Notes: generated by a model from the letters alone, not told the origin. 64,000 nucleotides of DNA from Daldinia sp. FL1419 (GCA_025201765.1 MU623398.1:62001-126000), one strand, 5' to 3'. Counted from the stretch's first letter, positions 45,068-57,964 are shown. Translations and numbers: made by a program.

Positions 45068-47382
45068 AGTTTTTTACTCTGTCCTAGTATAGTGTCGTAT
45101 TAAGATATTATTGAAGAGCGATGTAGATCAGTTGTGTTGTCGCCACTGGTAGAGTTTCTTGAATAGATACAGATCATGGTGTTCCTCGGCTTCTCGTTAC
45201 CCTGAACAGCAGGACGTATTTCTCGGTTCTGATCATGCAAAGGCGTGGGGGATGCAGAAAAGTCTACATAACACTATATCGAACCACGAGGGTTAATTCT
45301 TGGATTCGTGATTCTATACGACCGAAACAAATTACACACATGAGAAGAAGCCGGGGTCGTAGGATCGCTTAAGCATATGCGGAAGTTGGCCAGCCCAACT
45401 GGGGACCGCCAAGTCCACTCTATGCATGCCATACCACAATCGATGCCAGGTACCCCAGGAACACGCTCCACCAAGTATGCAACCGCTCAGACCTCGAGAC
45501 GAACGTTGCTCTCTACTGTCAGAACCATAACGGGATCCCGAGGTCTAAAAAGAGTCGATGCTCCCCGTGGAGTTTGAAACAGATATCGCCATTAGCACCG
45601 AGATTGGCCGCCGACATGGCGATAGAGAATTAGACCCTGGAGTAGAAACTAAGTTCCGCGCCGCAACTACGCCTTAGTCTGGCATTGTTACGAAATGAGA
45701 TTTGCAGAGAATACAACGCACCTAGTTAGTTAACATTGCATACCGGGGCAGGAAGTTTTTATTGTTGCCATCGCCACCGCCGCTGCTATGTGCTACGTAA
45801 ACGTAGGAATGTTCACAGAATCGGGATCCCCTGTGGTAAACGACACCCTGGATTGTTACCATTCGAAATTCCCGTCTATTATACGTAAACACTGTAGAAA
45901 TAATCATATTAGATTATAGTCTTGTCTAGTATCGCCAGGTATAGAATTCTTGCATGATAATAAACTTAAGGATTAATAGACACTTGATACTGAGACGAAC
46001 GACGTTGTCTTTGAGTTGCCCCATGGCGGCTTTGGGGATAATCATGGCGGAGGGTCTTCGGCATTGGGAATAGTTTAACCTGGCACTGATCAAGGAAAAT
46101 CACCAACTAAAACTAATATGAAGGCGTATGTGATAACGGAGAAATTCAATGGAGCGAACATGTGGTAGAACCGTTAGTATTTAACAGAAGTATGAAATGT
46201 TTAAAGTATGGCTTAATCGTGTCAAGTTAACTACCCAATAGTTAAGATATAAGAGGCAGAGTCGATGGAATTAACCAACGATTATCTTTACCTCGCCGTC
46301 AAGGAATTCTCTCGCTGCGTTGGCGAGTTATATCTGCTCTAGTGCCTAGGTAATTCAAGAACGAGACTCGAACGATTTGATGCTTCTAGTAATATTCCTC
46401 GTGCTAATAGTATTGTTTGAACATATCTTAAAAGAAAGTCGTTGATAGTTTACTGATTCATAAGTGACCTTGGCAAATCCCCAAGGCATCTCCCCGGCGG
46501 CGCCAACTTACATGATGCCTAGAGTCTTTAGCGAAACATAGGGTAGGAGTGTCAGGTTGCCGGATTCTCTCGTAGAACCCGGTTGTCGGCAATGCCTGTT
46601 TAATCAAGCATTTAATAAATCCTCGCGCTAATTAAATGAATATAGTTCTCGACTAATATCATACATGAATTATTTTAACTTCTTACACTCGAGCCATTCT
46701 AGATCAGTCCGGGCTTGGTTTCCCAAGGGAATCCTAGGAAAGGCGAGATCCGGCCATGGCGCTAACATCAGCAAAATATTCAAAGCTCTTCGAATAATTA
46801 ATTTGCAATGTGTTAAACGGTTCCACGATCAAACTATGGATGTGTCTCCCGGTTTCTACTCCGCTAAAGGCATGCAGGTAGAAATGCCCCGTCAGAAGCA
46901 TATCGTGTCATTACCCCTGACGCAAGGATTAATTACCTGGAACCCACTCTCATCCCACGTTGATCGTTAGAGTTACATAGTCGTGCCTCGCCATTACCTA
47001 CATAGGCACTTGAATAATAATCATGTACTATTTGGGGATATACGCGAAAGGAATACTCCATTGGTTACCTTGTAATCGGAACTTCCTTGGGAGCTTCGCG
47101 GCGCATTCGTCCGTGGATAGCATCGTATCGGCAATACCCATCGCTTGCATATGCATAGGAGCAAGCATTGGTCTTGGCAAAAGATGTTGGTTAGAAATGG
47201 CGAGAACGAGGTCACTCGTAGGAAAAGAGCATTGCAACGAGACAGGCACTCTGAAGAACGTTGTCTGTGATAGCGACTTTTGGTAGCTCATCCGTCGATC
47301 TTGTGTCTTGTGACTGAATCTAGATCTCTACCGACAACTCCTTGTTTTAGTTCAGAAAACCTTGCACTGTCCGAAAGCTACC
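45068..47382. promoter_or_regulatory. divergent 2.3-kb intergenic region
   Basis: Lies between two head-to-head PTS1-tagged enzyme genes and must hold both promoters. AT-rich in the middle (45900-46700). Frames at 46665-46970 and 47023-47286 have no recognisable pattern. A shared fatty-acid-type regulatory site was looked for by eye and not found. Confidence 0.4.
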
Positions 47383-49053
47383 ATGAGAATCTATCGCTCC
47401 GGGACAATAGACATCCCCAAAGATCTCAATCTGACAGAACTCCTCCATAGATCGGCATACCCAGATCTCCCCGAGTCGCATTTAATAGCCAAGGATAGTC
47501 TTACGAACCGCAGCATTACTATCGGACAGCTACGTTGTCAAGCAGGCAGGATCGCAAAAGGCCTTAAGACCAAGTTAAACCCAATAGACCAGGCAAGATG
47601 GGCCGTCATTCTACCAAATAGTGTCGACTTTCTCGAAATCTTCCACGCAATACTATGGACGGGCGGCGTAGTTTGCCCTATTAATCACGCGTTAAAAGCC
47701 GCGGAGATTGGCCATGGCCTTGCTGTCGCAAGACCACACTTTGTGGTTTCTTACGGACCTACAGTTCCAATCGTTACGGAAGCCTTAGTGGTCGCTCAAA
47801 AAGAGCTTGCCGACCAAGGAGTAAGCTGGAAGAAGCCTAAAATTATAACCATCGTCAGCAGAGTAAAGGGATTTTCTCACTTGCCTGATGACTACATCTC
47901 ACCAGAGCGTCTACCAATTCCGCATTGGTCAGATACGTCGGATCGTCTCGCATCAATTCACCTATCATCAGGAACCACAGGCAAGCCGAAAGGGGTCGAG
48001 CTAACGCATTACAACTTCGTTTCGAACTGCTACCAACTTGTCGCACACGACCGAGAGCAATTCAACCCAGCTACTCGGACAGTTGCCTTTACGCCATGGA
48101 CTCACATCGCCATGACCACGCTCCCGCTTTTCCTCGGACCTTACACGGGGATGATGCACCACGCCATGCCGAGTTACAATATTGAAGAGTTTGCAAAGCT
48201 AGTCGGGTCTAACCAGGCCACGACTTTCCAAGGCGTCCCAAGTGTTGTCCTCCAGATGGCGAATTCCGACGTAACTAGTCGGTTTGACTTTAGTCGCGCG
48301 AAATATATCAACGTCGGCGGACCACTGAAAAAGGACCTTAAAGATCGTCTGCTAAGTAAGGCGCCGTGGAGACTTATTCAGGTATATGGAATGACAGAGG
48401 CTGCTGGATATGTCGCATACCAGAAAGCGAGCGAGGATCCACCAGATGGAGTGACGGGAAAACTGCTACCGAATATCGAGGCCTGTCTAAAGAAAGAAGG
48501 AAGCACAGAAGATGTACCCGAAGGTCAACCGGGTGAGCTCTGGCTGAGAGGTCCAAACTTTACACGTGGATACGCGTTCAACGAGGAAGCAAACAAAAAG
48601 GGGTTCCCGATAAAAGGCTGGTATAACACGGGAGACGTGTGCACCATCGACTCTGAAGGACGAATAAGCGTAGTAGGCAGGACGAAAGACCTGATCAAGT
48701 ACAAGGGCTTCCAAGTATCCCCAGCCGAGCTCGAGAGCCACATCAACGCGCATCCCAACGTAGCCGAAGGCGGCGTCAGCGCGCTCTGGGACGAAAGTCA
48801 GTTGACCGAGCTCCCGACAGCCTGGGTGATTCTCAAAGACAAGTTCAAGACGGCGCGGGAAAAGAAGAAGGCTCTGAAAGAGGTGCATCAGGCGGTTGAT
48901 GGCCAGGTTAGTGGCTACAAGAAACTCAGGGGTGGAGTCTGGGAAATCAAGGCGCTGCCGAAAAATGCGACGGGGAAGATCTTGAGGAAGCAGATGGCTG
49001 CTATGAGGGATGGTTTGTGCTCACTTGAGGATTCGGTCAAGGCTAAGTTGTGA
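47383..49053 (+). CDS. peroxisomal acyl-CoA ligase (4-coumarate-CoA ligase-like)
   Basis: Intronless 556-aa member of the AMP-forming ANL superfamily. It should activate a carboxylic acid with ATP and load CoA. Chosen start ATG 47383; the frame extends seven codons upstream without another ATG. Motifs: P-loop SSGTTGKPKGVELTH (A3), FTPWTHIAM, QVYGMTEAAGYV (A5), GWYNTGDV (A7), GRTKDLIKYKGFQVSPAELE (A8) and PKNATGKILRKQM with the catalytic lysine (A10). The C-terminus is Ala-Lys-Leu, a good PTS1 signal. Length is typical of fungal 4CL-like ligases. It is divergent from the SKL-tagged hydratase, supporting a shared peroxisomal acid pathway. Aromatic, dicarboxylic and medium-chain acids are all possible substrates. 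Confidence 0.93.
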   Translation: MRIYRSGTIDIPKDLNLTELLHRSAYPDLPESHLIAKDSLTNRSITIGQLRCQAGRIAKGLKTKLNPIDQARWAVILPNSVDFLEIFHAILWTGGVVCPINHALKAAEIGHGLAVARPHFVVSYGPTVPIVTEALVVAQKELADQGVSWKKPKIITIVSRVKGFSHLPDDYISPERLPIPHWSDTSDRLASIHLSSGTTGKPKGVELTHYNFVSNCYQLVAHDREQFNPATRTVAFTPWTHIAMTTLPLFLGPYTGMMHHAMPSYNIEEFAKLVGSNQATTFQGVPSVVLQMANSDVTSRFDFSRAKYINVGGPLKKDLKDRLLSKAPWRLIQVYGMTEAAGYVAYQKASEDPPDGVTGKLLPNIEACLKKEGSTEDVPEGQPGELWLRGPNFTRGYAFNEEANKKGFPIKGWYNTGDVCTIDSEGRISVVGRTKDLIKYKGFQVSPAELESHINAHPNVAEGGVSALWDESQLTELPTAWVILKDKFKTAREKKKALKEVHQAVDGQVSGYKKLRGGVWEIKALPKNATGKILRKQMAAMRDGLCSLEDSVKAKL

Positions 49054-49127
49054 GGTAATGGGTTGTATTTATAAAACTAAAGCTTGATAATAAACTATAT
49101 CATCATACCCGTCTCTAAGGAAGAGAT

Positions 49128-49403
49128 TCAGTTATTTTCCATCTTCCATTTCTTCTCCTTCTTCCCGCAATGTTCGTAGTCGTGGAGTACTATCAAAGTC
49201 GAAAGGTCGACGGCGGACCGTAGCTGCGCGAGTATTTCTTCCAGCTTGGAGATTCGCTCCTGTAACTTACAAAGCGACTCTCTGGATCTTCCGAGATAGT
49301 CAATAAGAGATAGACCATATACTTCCCTCTGGAGGGGGCCCATTTGGGGGATGGTCTTGTGTTGGGCGATGATTTCTTCTAGAGTTCGTTCGGTGTCCGC
49401 CAT
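49128..49403 (-). CDS. small coiled-coil hypothetical protein, 91 aa
   Basis: ATG at 49401-49403, stop 49128. The protein starts MADTERTLEEIIAQHK and has a heptad-like helix (LCKLQERISKLEEILAQLRS) then a basic tail (GKKEKKWKMENN). No signal or membrane segment. It is convergent with the ligase, with only 74 bp between stops. Reasonable codon use and a clear coiled coil make a real gene plausible, but I recognise no family. Confidence 0.5.
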   Translation of the reverse strand: MADTERTLEEIIAQHKTIPQMGPLQREVYGLSLIDYLGRSRESLCKLQERISKLEEILAQLRSAVDLSTLIVLHDYEHCGKKEKKWKMENN

Positions 49404-52400
49404 GATGGTGAGTGATAGGTATCAGGTAGCGTATGCGGACCAATGTATGTGTTATTCTTGGTTCCGTTTGGGGCTATCCATCTCAAGGATTTATATACAG
49501 ATCCAGGGGCAAGATCTATATCATGTAGACATAGAATGAAGGTGCCAACTTACTCTTGAGTTGTCCTGTTGTACATCGTCAGTGTGCCATAGGTAACGTG
49601 TCAAGGCTTCATAACTCCTGTCATGGTTGAACTGTTAAACGGAAGCATGCGCTGTAATTGGAATTTCAATTCATAAGACATTTGTGAGGTCTGATTTTGG
49701 AACAGAGATCGATGATTTGGCTTTCGGATAAAAGGCCTTGACACATAGTCTTGGTAGAACTGTCAGACATGAGTCAACATGATGGTAAACTGCTTATGAC
49801 TAATTAAAAAAAAAGAAAAAGAAAAGAAAGACCAGATTTCATTAGTTTACTCGTAATAGGGAATAGAGATTTCTTCAGGTTCATGTCCGATATTGCTATG
49901 GGTTAAGTCGCAACCTATTTTTACCTACTCCGTCTAATCATAATTTACCCAACAGTACCCGATTTCTTACAAAAGCCTGGCGCAGAGATAAGCCATTATT
50001 TACTACCTAAGAAGACGCGAGATTATGAGGTAGATAGATCTTAAAGAATTGTAATAGTAACCTGAGAAGCCTAGAGAGGGTATGGGAGTTTCCGAAGAGG
50101 TGTTAAGACGGCATTATATACACGAGGCCATGACATATAATAGCGCAGTACTACCTGGAGGAATCTTCATAATTAAAGTTCAAGTGAAATTGGTGTTAAT
50201 AGATCTATTAAGAATTCAATAAATTAAGGAGTTTCCCTGAAGACTCTAGCTGTTACTCGAGAAGAATTAGGTTGATATGAGAATCAATATACTATCTAGG
50301 TACTTAGATTCTTTAACAACTCGAATGGGAGGATGTAGAAACCATGGCTAGAAGTGGATAAGGACAACGGCAAACGAAAAGATACAGATTCTATGGTCTA
50401 CATAGAATAGATCATTCATTAATGCGTATATAGGTATGGTATTAGTATGGTATTTCCTAACCCTTCTGGCCTCTGGAGCTCATTATCACGCAAGGTAACC
50501 CGGGGCTATCTGTTTGCCGACGCTGATCGGATTTGCTGCATATGCTGCGTTAGCGATAGACATTCTATCTCTAGGGGAAATTTGTACCTCTACTAAGACT
50601 TGTAGTCATGCGATATCTATTCTGGGCTCGCAGGCTAGAATTCTGTAGAATTTCACCCGGACTCCAAGATAGGAGAAATTGCCCTGGAAATGTCACCATC
50701 GGCTCTAACGTGTATTTTTAATATACGTTAGGCAACTCAGTGCAGGCATAGACTTAATTTCCATAAGATACTAGGCTCAGGTTTGGCTCTCGATCAACTC
50801 TGCTAGGTCGATATCTACATCATTACCTGGTACTTCACACGCCGCTCCTACCCTACGCTCATCTACGGTATTCGGAAAGTCTTCAAAGGCATTCGTTGGA
50901 GATAAGAATCAGTGCCCAAGTGTGCAGATAATAGTAAAATAGACACCCGACTTGAGACAATTTATATTACATTATATTAGCTGGACTCGAATTGCCCGCT
51001 GTGTTATGATAGGAGACCGGCCGTAAGCCAGATCAACGAAACACTCCTTGCAAACACTGCCTTGTTTAATTTTCGGGGAGAAAATCCCTTCCGCCGTAGG
51101 TTTAGGTAGGTTTTTCTATTACTGTGTAGAGTGAGACAAGGTATCTAAGAAACATCTCATAGTCGTAAGAAAAGGGTAAAGGACTTGCTGTACCTAAGCA
51201 TAAAGTCACACCTGTCTCGATCAATAATCACGATATCGACGATCTTAGGGATACGGCAAACCGCCCTGATTTTTGTATACGTCGCGTACTCCAACAGATG
51301 TGCACTGGTTCAATGATAACTGGGTAGGAATCTAGGTAATAAGAAGCCATCGCGGAGTTTCTATACCACTCCTACACGGGAAGCCTTCCGAGCCGGTGTA
51401 TTATTCGGTCAAGTCCATTGTCGTACACGTGTGGACATGATACCACAATTAGGCATCTGAATAATTCCCTGTCGACACGCGTGCTTATGTGGATACCGGT
51501 AGGCAGATATATAATCACTCTACTTTGATATTGGGCCATTTGACGGCCACGCGTCTAGCATATTACTTAGGACTACACACTGTAACTTGCAGGATGTTGG
51601 AGAGTCCTATAAATATACTTTTTGTTTATATGGAATCATAAACGATAACGAGACTACGATGCATCTAAATGGTCACCTTTGTCGCCAAGGCGATATAATA
51701 CTTCTAGAGCAGTACATCTCCAGCGCTTCTGTTCTAGACCACTGCATTCGTCTATTGGCCGGTGCCCCTATTCGGAAAATGACCTGAATATCCCATCGCC
51801 TGCGGTTAATTGCCACGATAGGGCGAGCTTCGGCGTTAGCACCGCGATCCTTTTAGCCCTACGCGCGAGGGCGCGAGGGCGCGTATTGGAGATCACGATG
51901 GCTTCCCAAATAAGCGAGCCGGACTGATTTCACCGTGGGATCAATATCTCGAGAAAGAAAGCGTGGGTTGACGGGATGGGGGTCCTTGGGGGTTTCCTGG
52001 CGCGAGCGTCTTATCATTTATAGTTGTTGGAGGGACGGTATTGAATCAGCTGCGGTTCGCTTGATAATATCATATATAAAAAGCTTGGCGAGATATCGTT
52101 TGCGGTCTGAGTTAGGGCCAAAACCTGGTTAGCACGATAAGGGACGAGGGGGTTTCAAGAGGTCTAGGCGCTGCAGCTGGAAAAAGTCCGAACGTAGGAA
52201 AATAGACGTTGGTGTGCCTGGTTATTCGGGATTCCAAGTTGAAGGGATGCGTCCTTCTTGAAGGGCCTCAAGGAAAGGGGGTCGTCGATGCGCGTCACCA
52301 AACGACCACCCCGTGGCCGTCGAGATCCCGTGTTCTCGAAGGGAGTCGTACCGTATTACGACCCTCTACGATTTCTTGCATCGTAGGTTGTTGTAGGTTA

Positions 52401-55400
52401 TTGTAGGTTATTGCCATTGGGTCGGTTGGGTAGTAACCCGCTACACTGATATCGATGTCGAACAGGGGTGTACGATCTCATGCCGTCATTTGGAGATCGA
52501 CAGGGATTTTCTCTGTACGGCCTAGGGCGAACTTCTCCACTAGACAAAGTCCGTGTGAAGACGGAGACGCGCGTCCTGGGGAATACAAACGCAGTCCCTG
52601 TCAGCCTGTCTCGCACATATCGATTCGTAGTGATCTACTAGTGCGTACTCGTTCATATTACGACGACGAGGCCGGCACTATGTATGAAGACGCTAATCGT
52701 CTAGGAGAAAAGAGTAGTATGCTGATTTAGGAAATGCGAATTTCGCGACGGCAATTTTAAAACTACGACAGATCCTCAATCCTGTTTTACGGAGTCGAGA
52801 GGGCTGCTTCAGTCGTAGGGTTCGGAACCTTGAACTATCCGAATAAACCCACACGGATGACGACCCCCGTTGAGAGGTGTCTTGGGTCGGATCAAGCCGA
52901 AAATATGAAACATATTCTGTTACCGGGAAGACATGTCAGTAGTCGATATTCTCCATACCTAGCAAGGTGGCATATATTATGACGCGGTTTTCATCTGATC
53001 TCTTGGACGAATTTTCGTCCCTTCACGTTTTGAGTAGAGGGATGAGCAAGTGCGCGCTGGTGCGCAATGGGATCAGATCGGGTCGATAATGTTACATGAT
53101 ATAAACCAGTAGACACGGTATTCGTGGCAGTCCGGTGCAAGTCCGTAGCAGTCAGCCGCAGAAATTAGAAATGAGAAGGACCGCCAAGCCTCGAAATTTA
53201 GACGATATGTAAAGAGCCGAAGCAAGCAACGTAGCATGGCCCAAAATGAGATCCGGCTAGCTTAGCAAATCACCAGACAGGAGCGGTGGGATTCGACGTT
53301 TGAAAGCGGTGGCAATGTTGCTATTGGCCAGAAACACGCAAGTCTCCTGAAGGGGAGGAGGACGCGCAAGCAGCCTCGACACTAAAAGGGGAATCCAACT
53401 AGGAACACGCCATGGGGGCCGTAGACGCTTCACGTGATTTATAACAGCTCGAAGAGATATATGAGATGCGTGTTGCAGCTCGAGAGCGATGTAGGTACAT
53501 ATATACGGACGACTGGAGATACTTGGTCATGGGACGGGGATTGAGGCAATTCAAGGCGATCGACTTTTTGCTGGTATTATTTGATTTCTCGTTAATTACT
53601 GAAGAATCGAATTATCAAAGCAACCTCTCACGTAATCCCAGATAACTCTCGCCTAGAAAAAAAGACTGGTCACTTCGAGGCTTGAATAACTGATGGTCCG
53701 TGTGAGAAGGCCAGCACTGATGAAGGGTTAGGTGACGCACCGCGCGTTGAACTGCATACGGTGCGACACGTGGGATCGCTGACCACGTACAACTCATTCG
53801 TGCAATCGGGCCGGAGAATTGTCGAGTGATAAAAGGCAGATTTAAGCTTACCGCCGTGCTGACCGACAAGTTTATCTGTGGTGCCGTGGAGTTGGATCCT
53901 CCCGGGTTACCGAAAGGTCGGTTGGTTTGGTTAGATTTTGTGCGTACGTGCGAGGTATCAGCCGTAGCCGTGAGCATGAAAGGACCTCTATTCGAGGATG
54001 AGGCTGAAAGAGAAGTGGGAATCGTGATGAGACCATTTGGTGTTTACGGCTCGTCTGTCGAAATGTAACCTGATCTCATATATTACCATTTTCATTACTG
54101 ACCTGCCAATAGTTATACTATACTATATACCCTACTTTACTTTTATGTGTGTATCGAGTTGGGTAGGAATGATTGGCCGGATCGGTTTATATCTTGCGTC
54201 CGGTAACGAGGCCAAGACCGAATCGTAAAGACCGGTTGTCGAAATGTAGTATCTATATTAATTACATACACACTTAGCATAGCATCTACAAGCAGATATA
54301 TCAAAAGAAGATCTCCTTGGGAGGATTGATATTCTAAACTTGTCGAATGCTAAGCTTGTAATCCGTAAGCTTGTAACAAATGGAACAATGAAAATGTAAC
54401 TAAAAAAGCCGAAAGTGGCACAGCGATTCGGGCGAAGCGAGGAACGCCTATGGCAGACTTTCATTAGACATTTTCAGCCACCATCAAAAAAAGCCACGCC
54501 TCGTCATCGCCTCCACAAAAAAAAGGTACAAATGCTCGGATGTAGACCGGAACTATAATTTAGCCCAATCGTTGAGTTCGCTCCAAGACTTCGGTTACAT
54601 GTACGTAGATGTATGATGTACCTTGCAAATTTAAATCCATGTTCATGTACATCTTTCTCGTTCAAGCATGATGTTATTCGTCAATTATGACGATCCATAG
54701 ATTTATCGTACATACCGAAACGATGGATCCTCTTTGACAAGTAAGAAAGACAAGAAATAAAGAGACCGCGTGGAAAGTATGCAGGCGCGGGAAGAAGAAG
54801 AAAAAGAATTGCGACTCCAAGAGAGAAGGGGTCCAAAAATGAGCAGACTATGTATGGTGTAACTAGATGGAAGATGAAGAAACACCATCTTAAAGTTGTA
54901 GTCGTCTGTAAACCCCACTTTTCAATGTTCCTAAGGTACCAAGGTAAAATGTGTGTTAAATGATTGGTGGGTGGTTCATAAGAGACGCGCGTTCACGCCT
55001 TCTCTTCTGTTCCCTAGTGCGCTTTCTGCCGCGAAAGGTACAGTACAGATGATGCCCGGCTTGGTGCGGTGCACTGTACTTAGTGCGAGTACCAACAGCA
55101 CCGACCAATTACGCGAGTCCTAGAACATAGAGGGCGGAGAAGGCCTACGCAGCCTACAGCCTACGCAAACCCTGCCCGATTATTCTCCGCTTCTCATTGC
55201 TCCGTTCTTGCTTGCTGCTCCATTTTTCTGCTTGTTCATGGACTTTTCCCTCTTTTTTCCATTACCCATCTTCTTGCCCGTTCAGTCCAAATCCAGCCCA
55301 TCTAAGCATACCAAGCAACTATCGAGCAGGCAAGCATCTCGAGGGCGAATCCTAAAGCAAGAGAAAAAAGCGCCCCAAACCCATTTTATTTTTCTCTTGA

Positions 55401-56478
55401 GCCCATCTTCTTACAATTTCTTACCACATGTGTTCTGAACTATCCCTTTCCGGACCACGACTTGCGAATCCGATGTACGCATACTATGCATAGTACGCAC
55501 GAGTACGCATGAGTACGCATGCACTTACATTGGCACCTGTATGTATTTGCTTTGCTCATAATTTTCTTCTCGTCGTTACTTTGTATCTTATTACAATAGC
55601 GACTTTCCGCTTGCGCTGTTCTCTGCGTCAACGACCCCCCCACCATTAACACCATTGACACCATTGATACCATTAAGCCCATCCCATCCATTAAATCACT
55701 TTAACGTACTCCCTCCTAACTTTACAAAGTTACACTTAGTAAATTCATAATCCCCATCTTCCTGGTCCTCCCCTCCCCTCCCCCCCCAAAATACAATACT
55801 TCAATACTACTCTACTTGTAACCTACCTTACCTCATTTACAACTTACCCTATCTAATAATCCATATTCATCCATCCGTCCCTTCTCCCGCTCTCCCGCTT
55901 CGTTGCTTATTCTTCATCACTCATCGTCGTCCTACCACCATATTCTTCGAAGCTTCCATAATTTCCTCGTCGAATATTCGTCGCCTTTTTCTTACACTCT
56001 AGGCAGCCGACCCTGGCCGATACTGTCGTCCGCTCGTTTATTTTTGCTGCGCGACACCAAGGGGACACATATTTCTGTAGGATTACCTAAATAAGAAGTA
56101 GACGAGGGAGTATACGCTACGGTATCACGTATATAGAGGCAACGACACACGAATGCAACGATCGATGATTATGGGGGATTAATTGGTTGACCACCACCTA
56201 ATTGTCTTGTTCGACGAGACGGGCCCCTTGCTAGCCGGTGGCGATTGACTTCTAGGAGGGAGTGGCCCAGCCCACATAATCAGCGATCCTCCAGCTGACG
56301 AAGTCTGTCGTCTCGCTCCGCGTAATCTCGAGTCGACCCAATCCCGGGGCTCGAGCCTAATATCTCTAGCAAGCTCTCCGACCGACCAGTAGTCGAGTCA
56401 CCATATTTCTTAGGAACTCAACGCCGTAGGATACCTTACCGTTTCGATCCCGAACTTTAATAACTTGTCGGCGACATC
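49404..56478. other. 7-kb gene-poor region
   Basis: The largest stretch without a supported gene. Composition is mixed: AT-rich at 49550-50450 (with an A/G tract at 49805-49830), more balanced later. All open frames are short and none carries a recognisable domain; frames at 51587-51787, 52398-52730 and 53615-54068 were inspected. Local oddities are GTAGGTTATT repeats (about 52383-52412), a GCGCGAGG triplication (51862-51880) and an unusual purine-rich, hairpin-prone block at 53100-53420. Pyrimidine-rich DNA from about 55600 onward probably belongs to the PNG1 promoter and leader. Decayed transposon DNA is a likely content but I cannot name one. Confidence 0.5.
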
Positions 56479-57964
56479 ATGGCTAGTCGCAGCGACGGCT
56501 CCGGCAGCGGCCAGGGCGACTACGGAGAGGACTGGGCTCGGGATCTACGAATCCAATTCGAGCAGCTGTTAAGAACGAAGCGATTAAGCGAGATTGAGCA
56601 GTCACGATCCGGTCGATCACGCATCGACTCTCCGAATCCCCGGGAACGAGCGTCGTCGTCAAATCTTCAAGTGCCGGCTACGCCACCTAGTAATAGTAGA
56701 CCATCTTCCTCTTACGGCCCAAGTCATAGTCGCGGCTCTCCCGCACCGCCGCCTTCGTATTCTTCCTTGCGTAACTTACCCAAGATCCCAACTCCGCCGT
56801 CGCCACACGACAAAGAATCGCAAAAGTTCCGTAGCCTGTGTTTATCGCTATCGCAGACGCCGACGAAGTACGAGAACCCCGGTCTTCTCGACGAGGCGCT
56901 GCAGGCAATTCCGCTGGATAGAATATATGGCGAGGCCGAAGAGGAGTCTCAAGTTTTGCAGGCGCAGGCGGAAAGCATGGGTGACGGTCGCAAGCCAGAT
57001 TGGGGTTACCAAGATTGCGTAATCCGTGCACTACTAAGGTGAGATTATTCTATTTCCTTTTTGTCTGGGACTGGCCCTAACTCGCTTCGATGGCAGATGG
57101 TTCAAGCGATCGTTCTTCACGTGGGTCAACAACCCCCCGTGCCCCGTGTGTTTCTCACCAACCGTCGCCAAGGGTATGACGCAACCGACACCCGAAGAAA
57201 ATGCCTGCGGAGCGTTACGGGTGGAGCTATACGAGTGTTCCAACCAGGCGTGCAGGGCATACGAACGATTCCCGCGATATAGCGACGTCTGGCGGCTACT
57301 ACAAACGAGACGGGGCCGATGCGGCGAGTGGGCTAACTGCTTCAGCATGCTGTGTCGGGCCGTCGGAGGCCGCGTACGCTGGGTATGGAATGCCGAGGAT
57401 CACGTGTGGACCGAAGTCTATTCGGAACATAAGCAGCGATGGATCCACGTGGACGCCTGCGAGGAGGCCTGGGATAATCCGCGCCTCTACACGGAGGGTT
57501 GGGGTAAGCGTATGTCGTACTGTATCGCCTTTAGCGCGGACGGTGCGACCGACGTTACCCGCAGATACGTGCGCAAGAGCGAGCATGCACTCGAGAGGAA
57601 TAAGTGCCCCGAAGAAGTAATGCTCTACATCATGCAGGAGATCAAGACCATTCGGCGCGCCAACTTGAGCAAGGAGGAGCGATTCCGGTTAGAAAAGGAA
57701 GACTCCCGGGAGGATCGAGAGCTCCGAGGTTACGTAGTTGCTTCTATCACGCAGGCAGTTACGCGCATGGTTCCCGGTCCGTCGAGTTCCGGATCCAGCT
57801 CCGGGACTAGACCCCCCGTCTCTTCTTCTACTAGCGACGATCAGAAGCTCCCCGCCGAACAGCCGGGCCGACAGAGCGGCAACGCCGAATGGGTCGCCGC
57901 GCGCGGGGAGAATGGTCGACGTAACCAACAATTTCAGGATCCGAGAGATCCGCCCCGAAGATGA
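56479..57964 (+). CDS. PNG1: peptide:N-glycanase (PNGase)
   Basis: Exons 56479-57038 and 57097-57964, 475 aa. PNG1 removes N-glycans from misfolded glycoproteins exported from the ER before proteasomal destruction; it acts in cytosol and nucleus. After a Ser/Pro-rich disordered start (20-115), a zinc site follows (CPVC plus ECSNQAC). The transglutaminase-like core has Cys262 in GRCGEWANCF, His289 in NAEDHVWTEV and Asp306 in WIHVDACEEAWD. The spacing of 27 and 17 residues is the same as in yeast Png1. All three catalytic residues are present. WGKRMSYCIAFSADG is conserved downstream; the tail is basic and disordered. The junction ALLR-WFKRSFFTWV uses donor GTGAGA and acceptor GGCAG. Confidence 0.93.

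Noticed and set aside
46665..46970. 101-aa frame in the divergent spacer
   Set aside because: No recognisable motif; lies where two promoters are expected.
53125..53165. Cobalamin riboswitch
   Set aside because: Only one core segment matches by eye; B12 box and other conserved segments are absent, and such switches are not expected in a fungal nucleus. Kept only as a curiosity in the findings.
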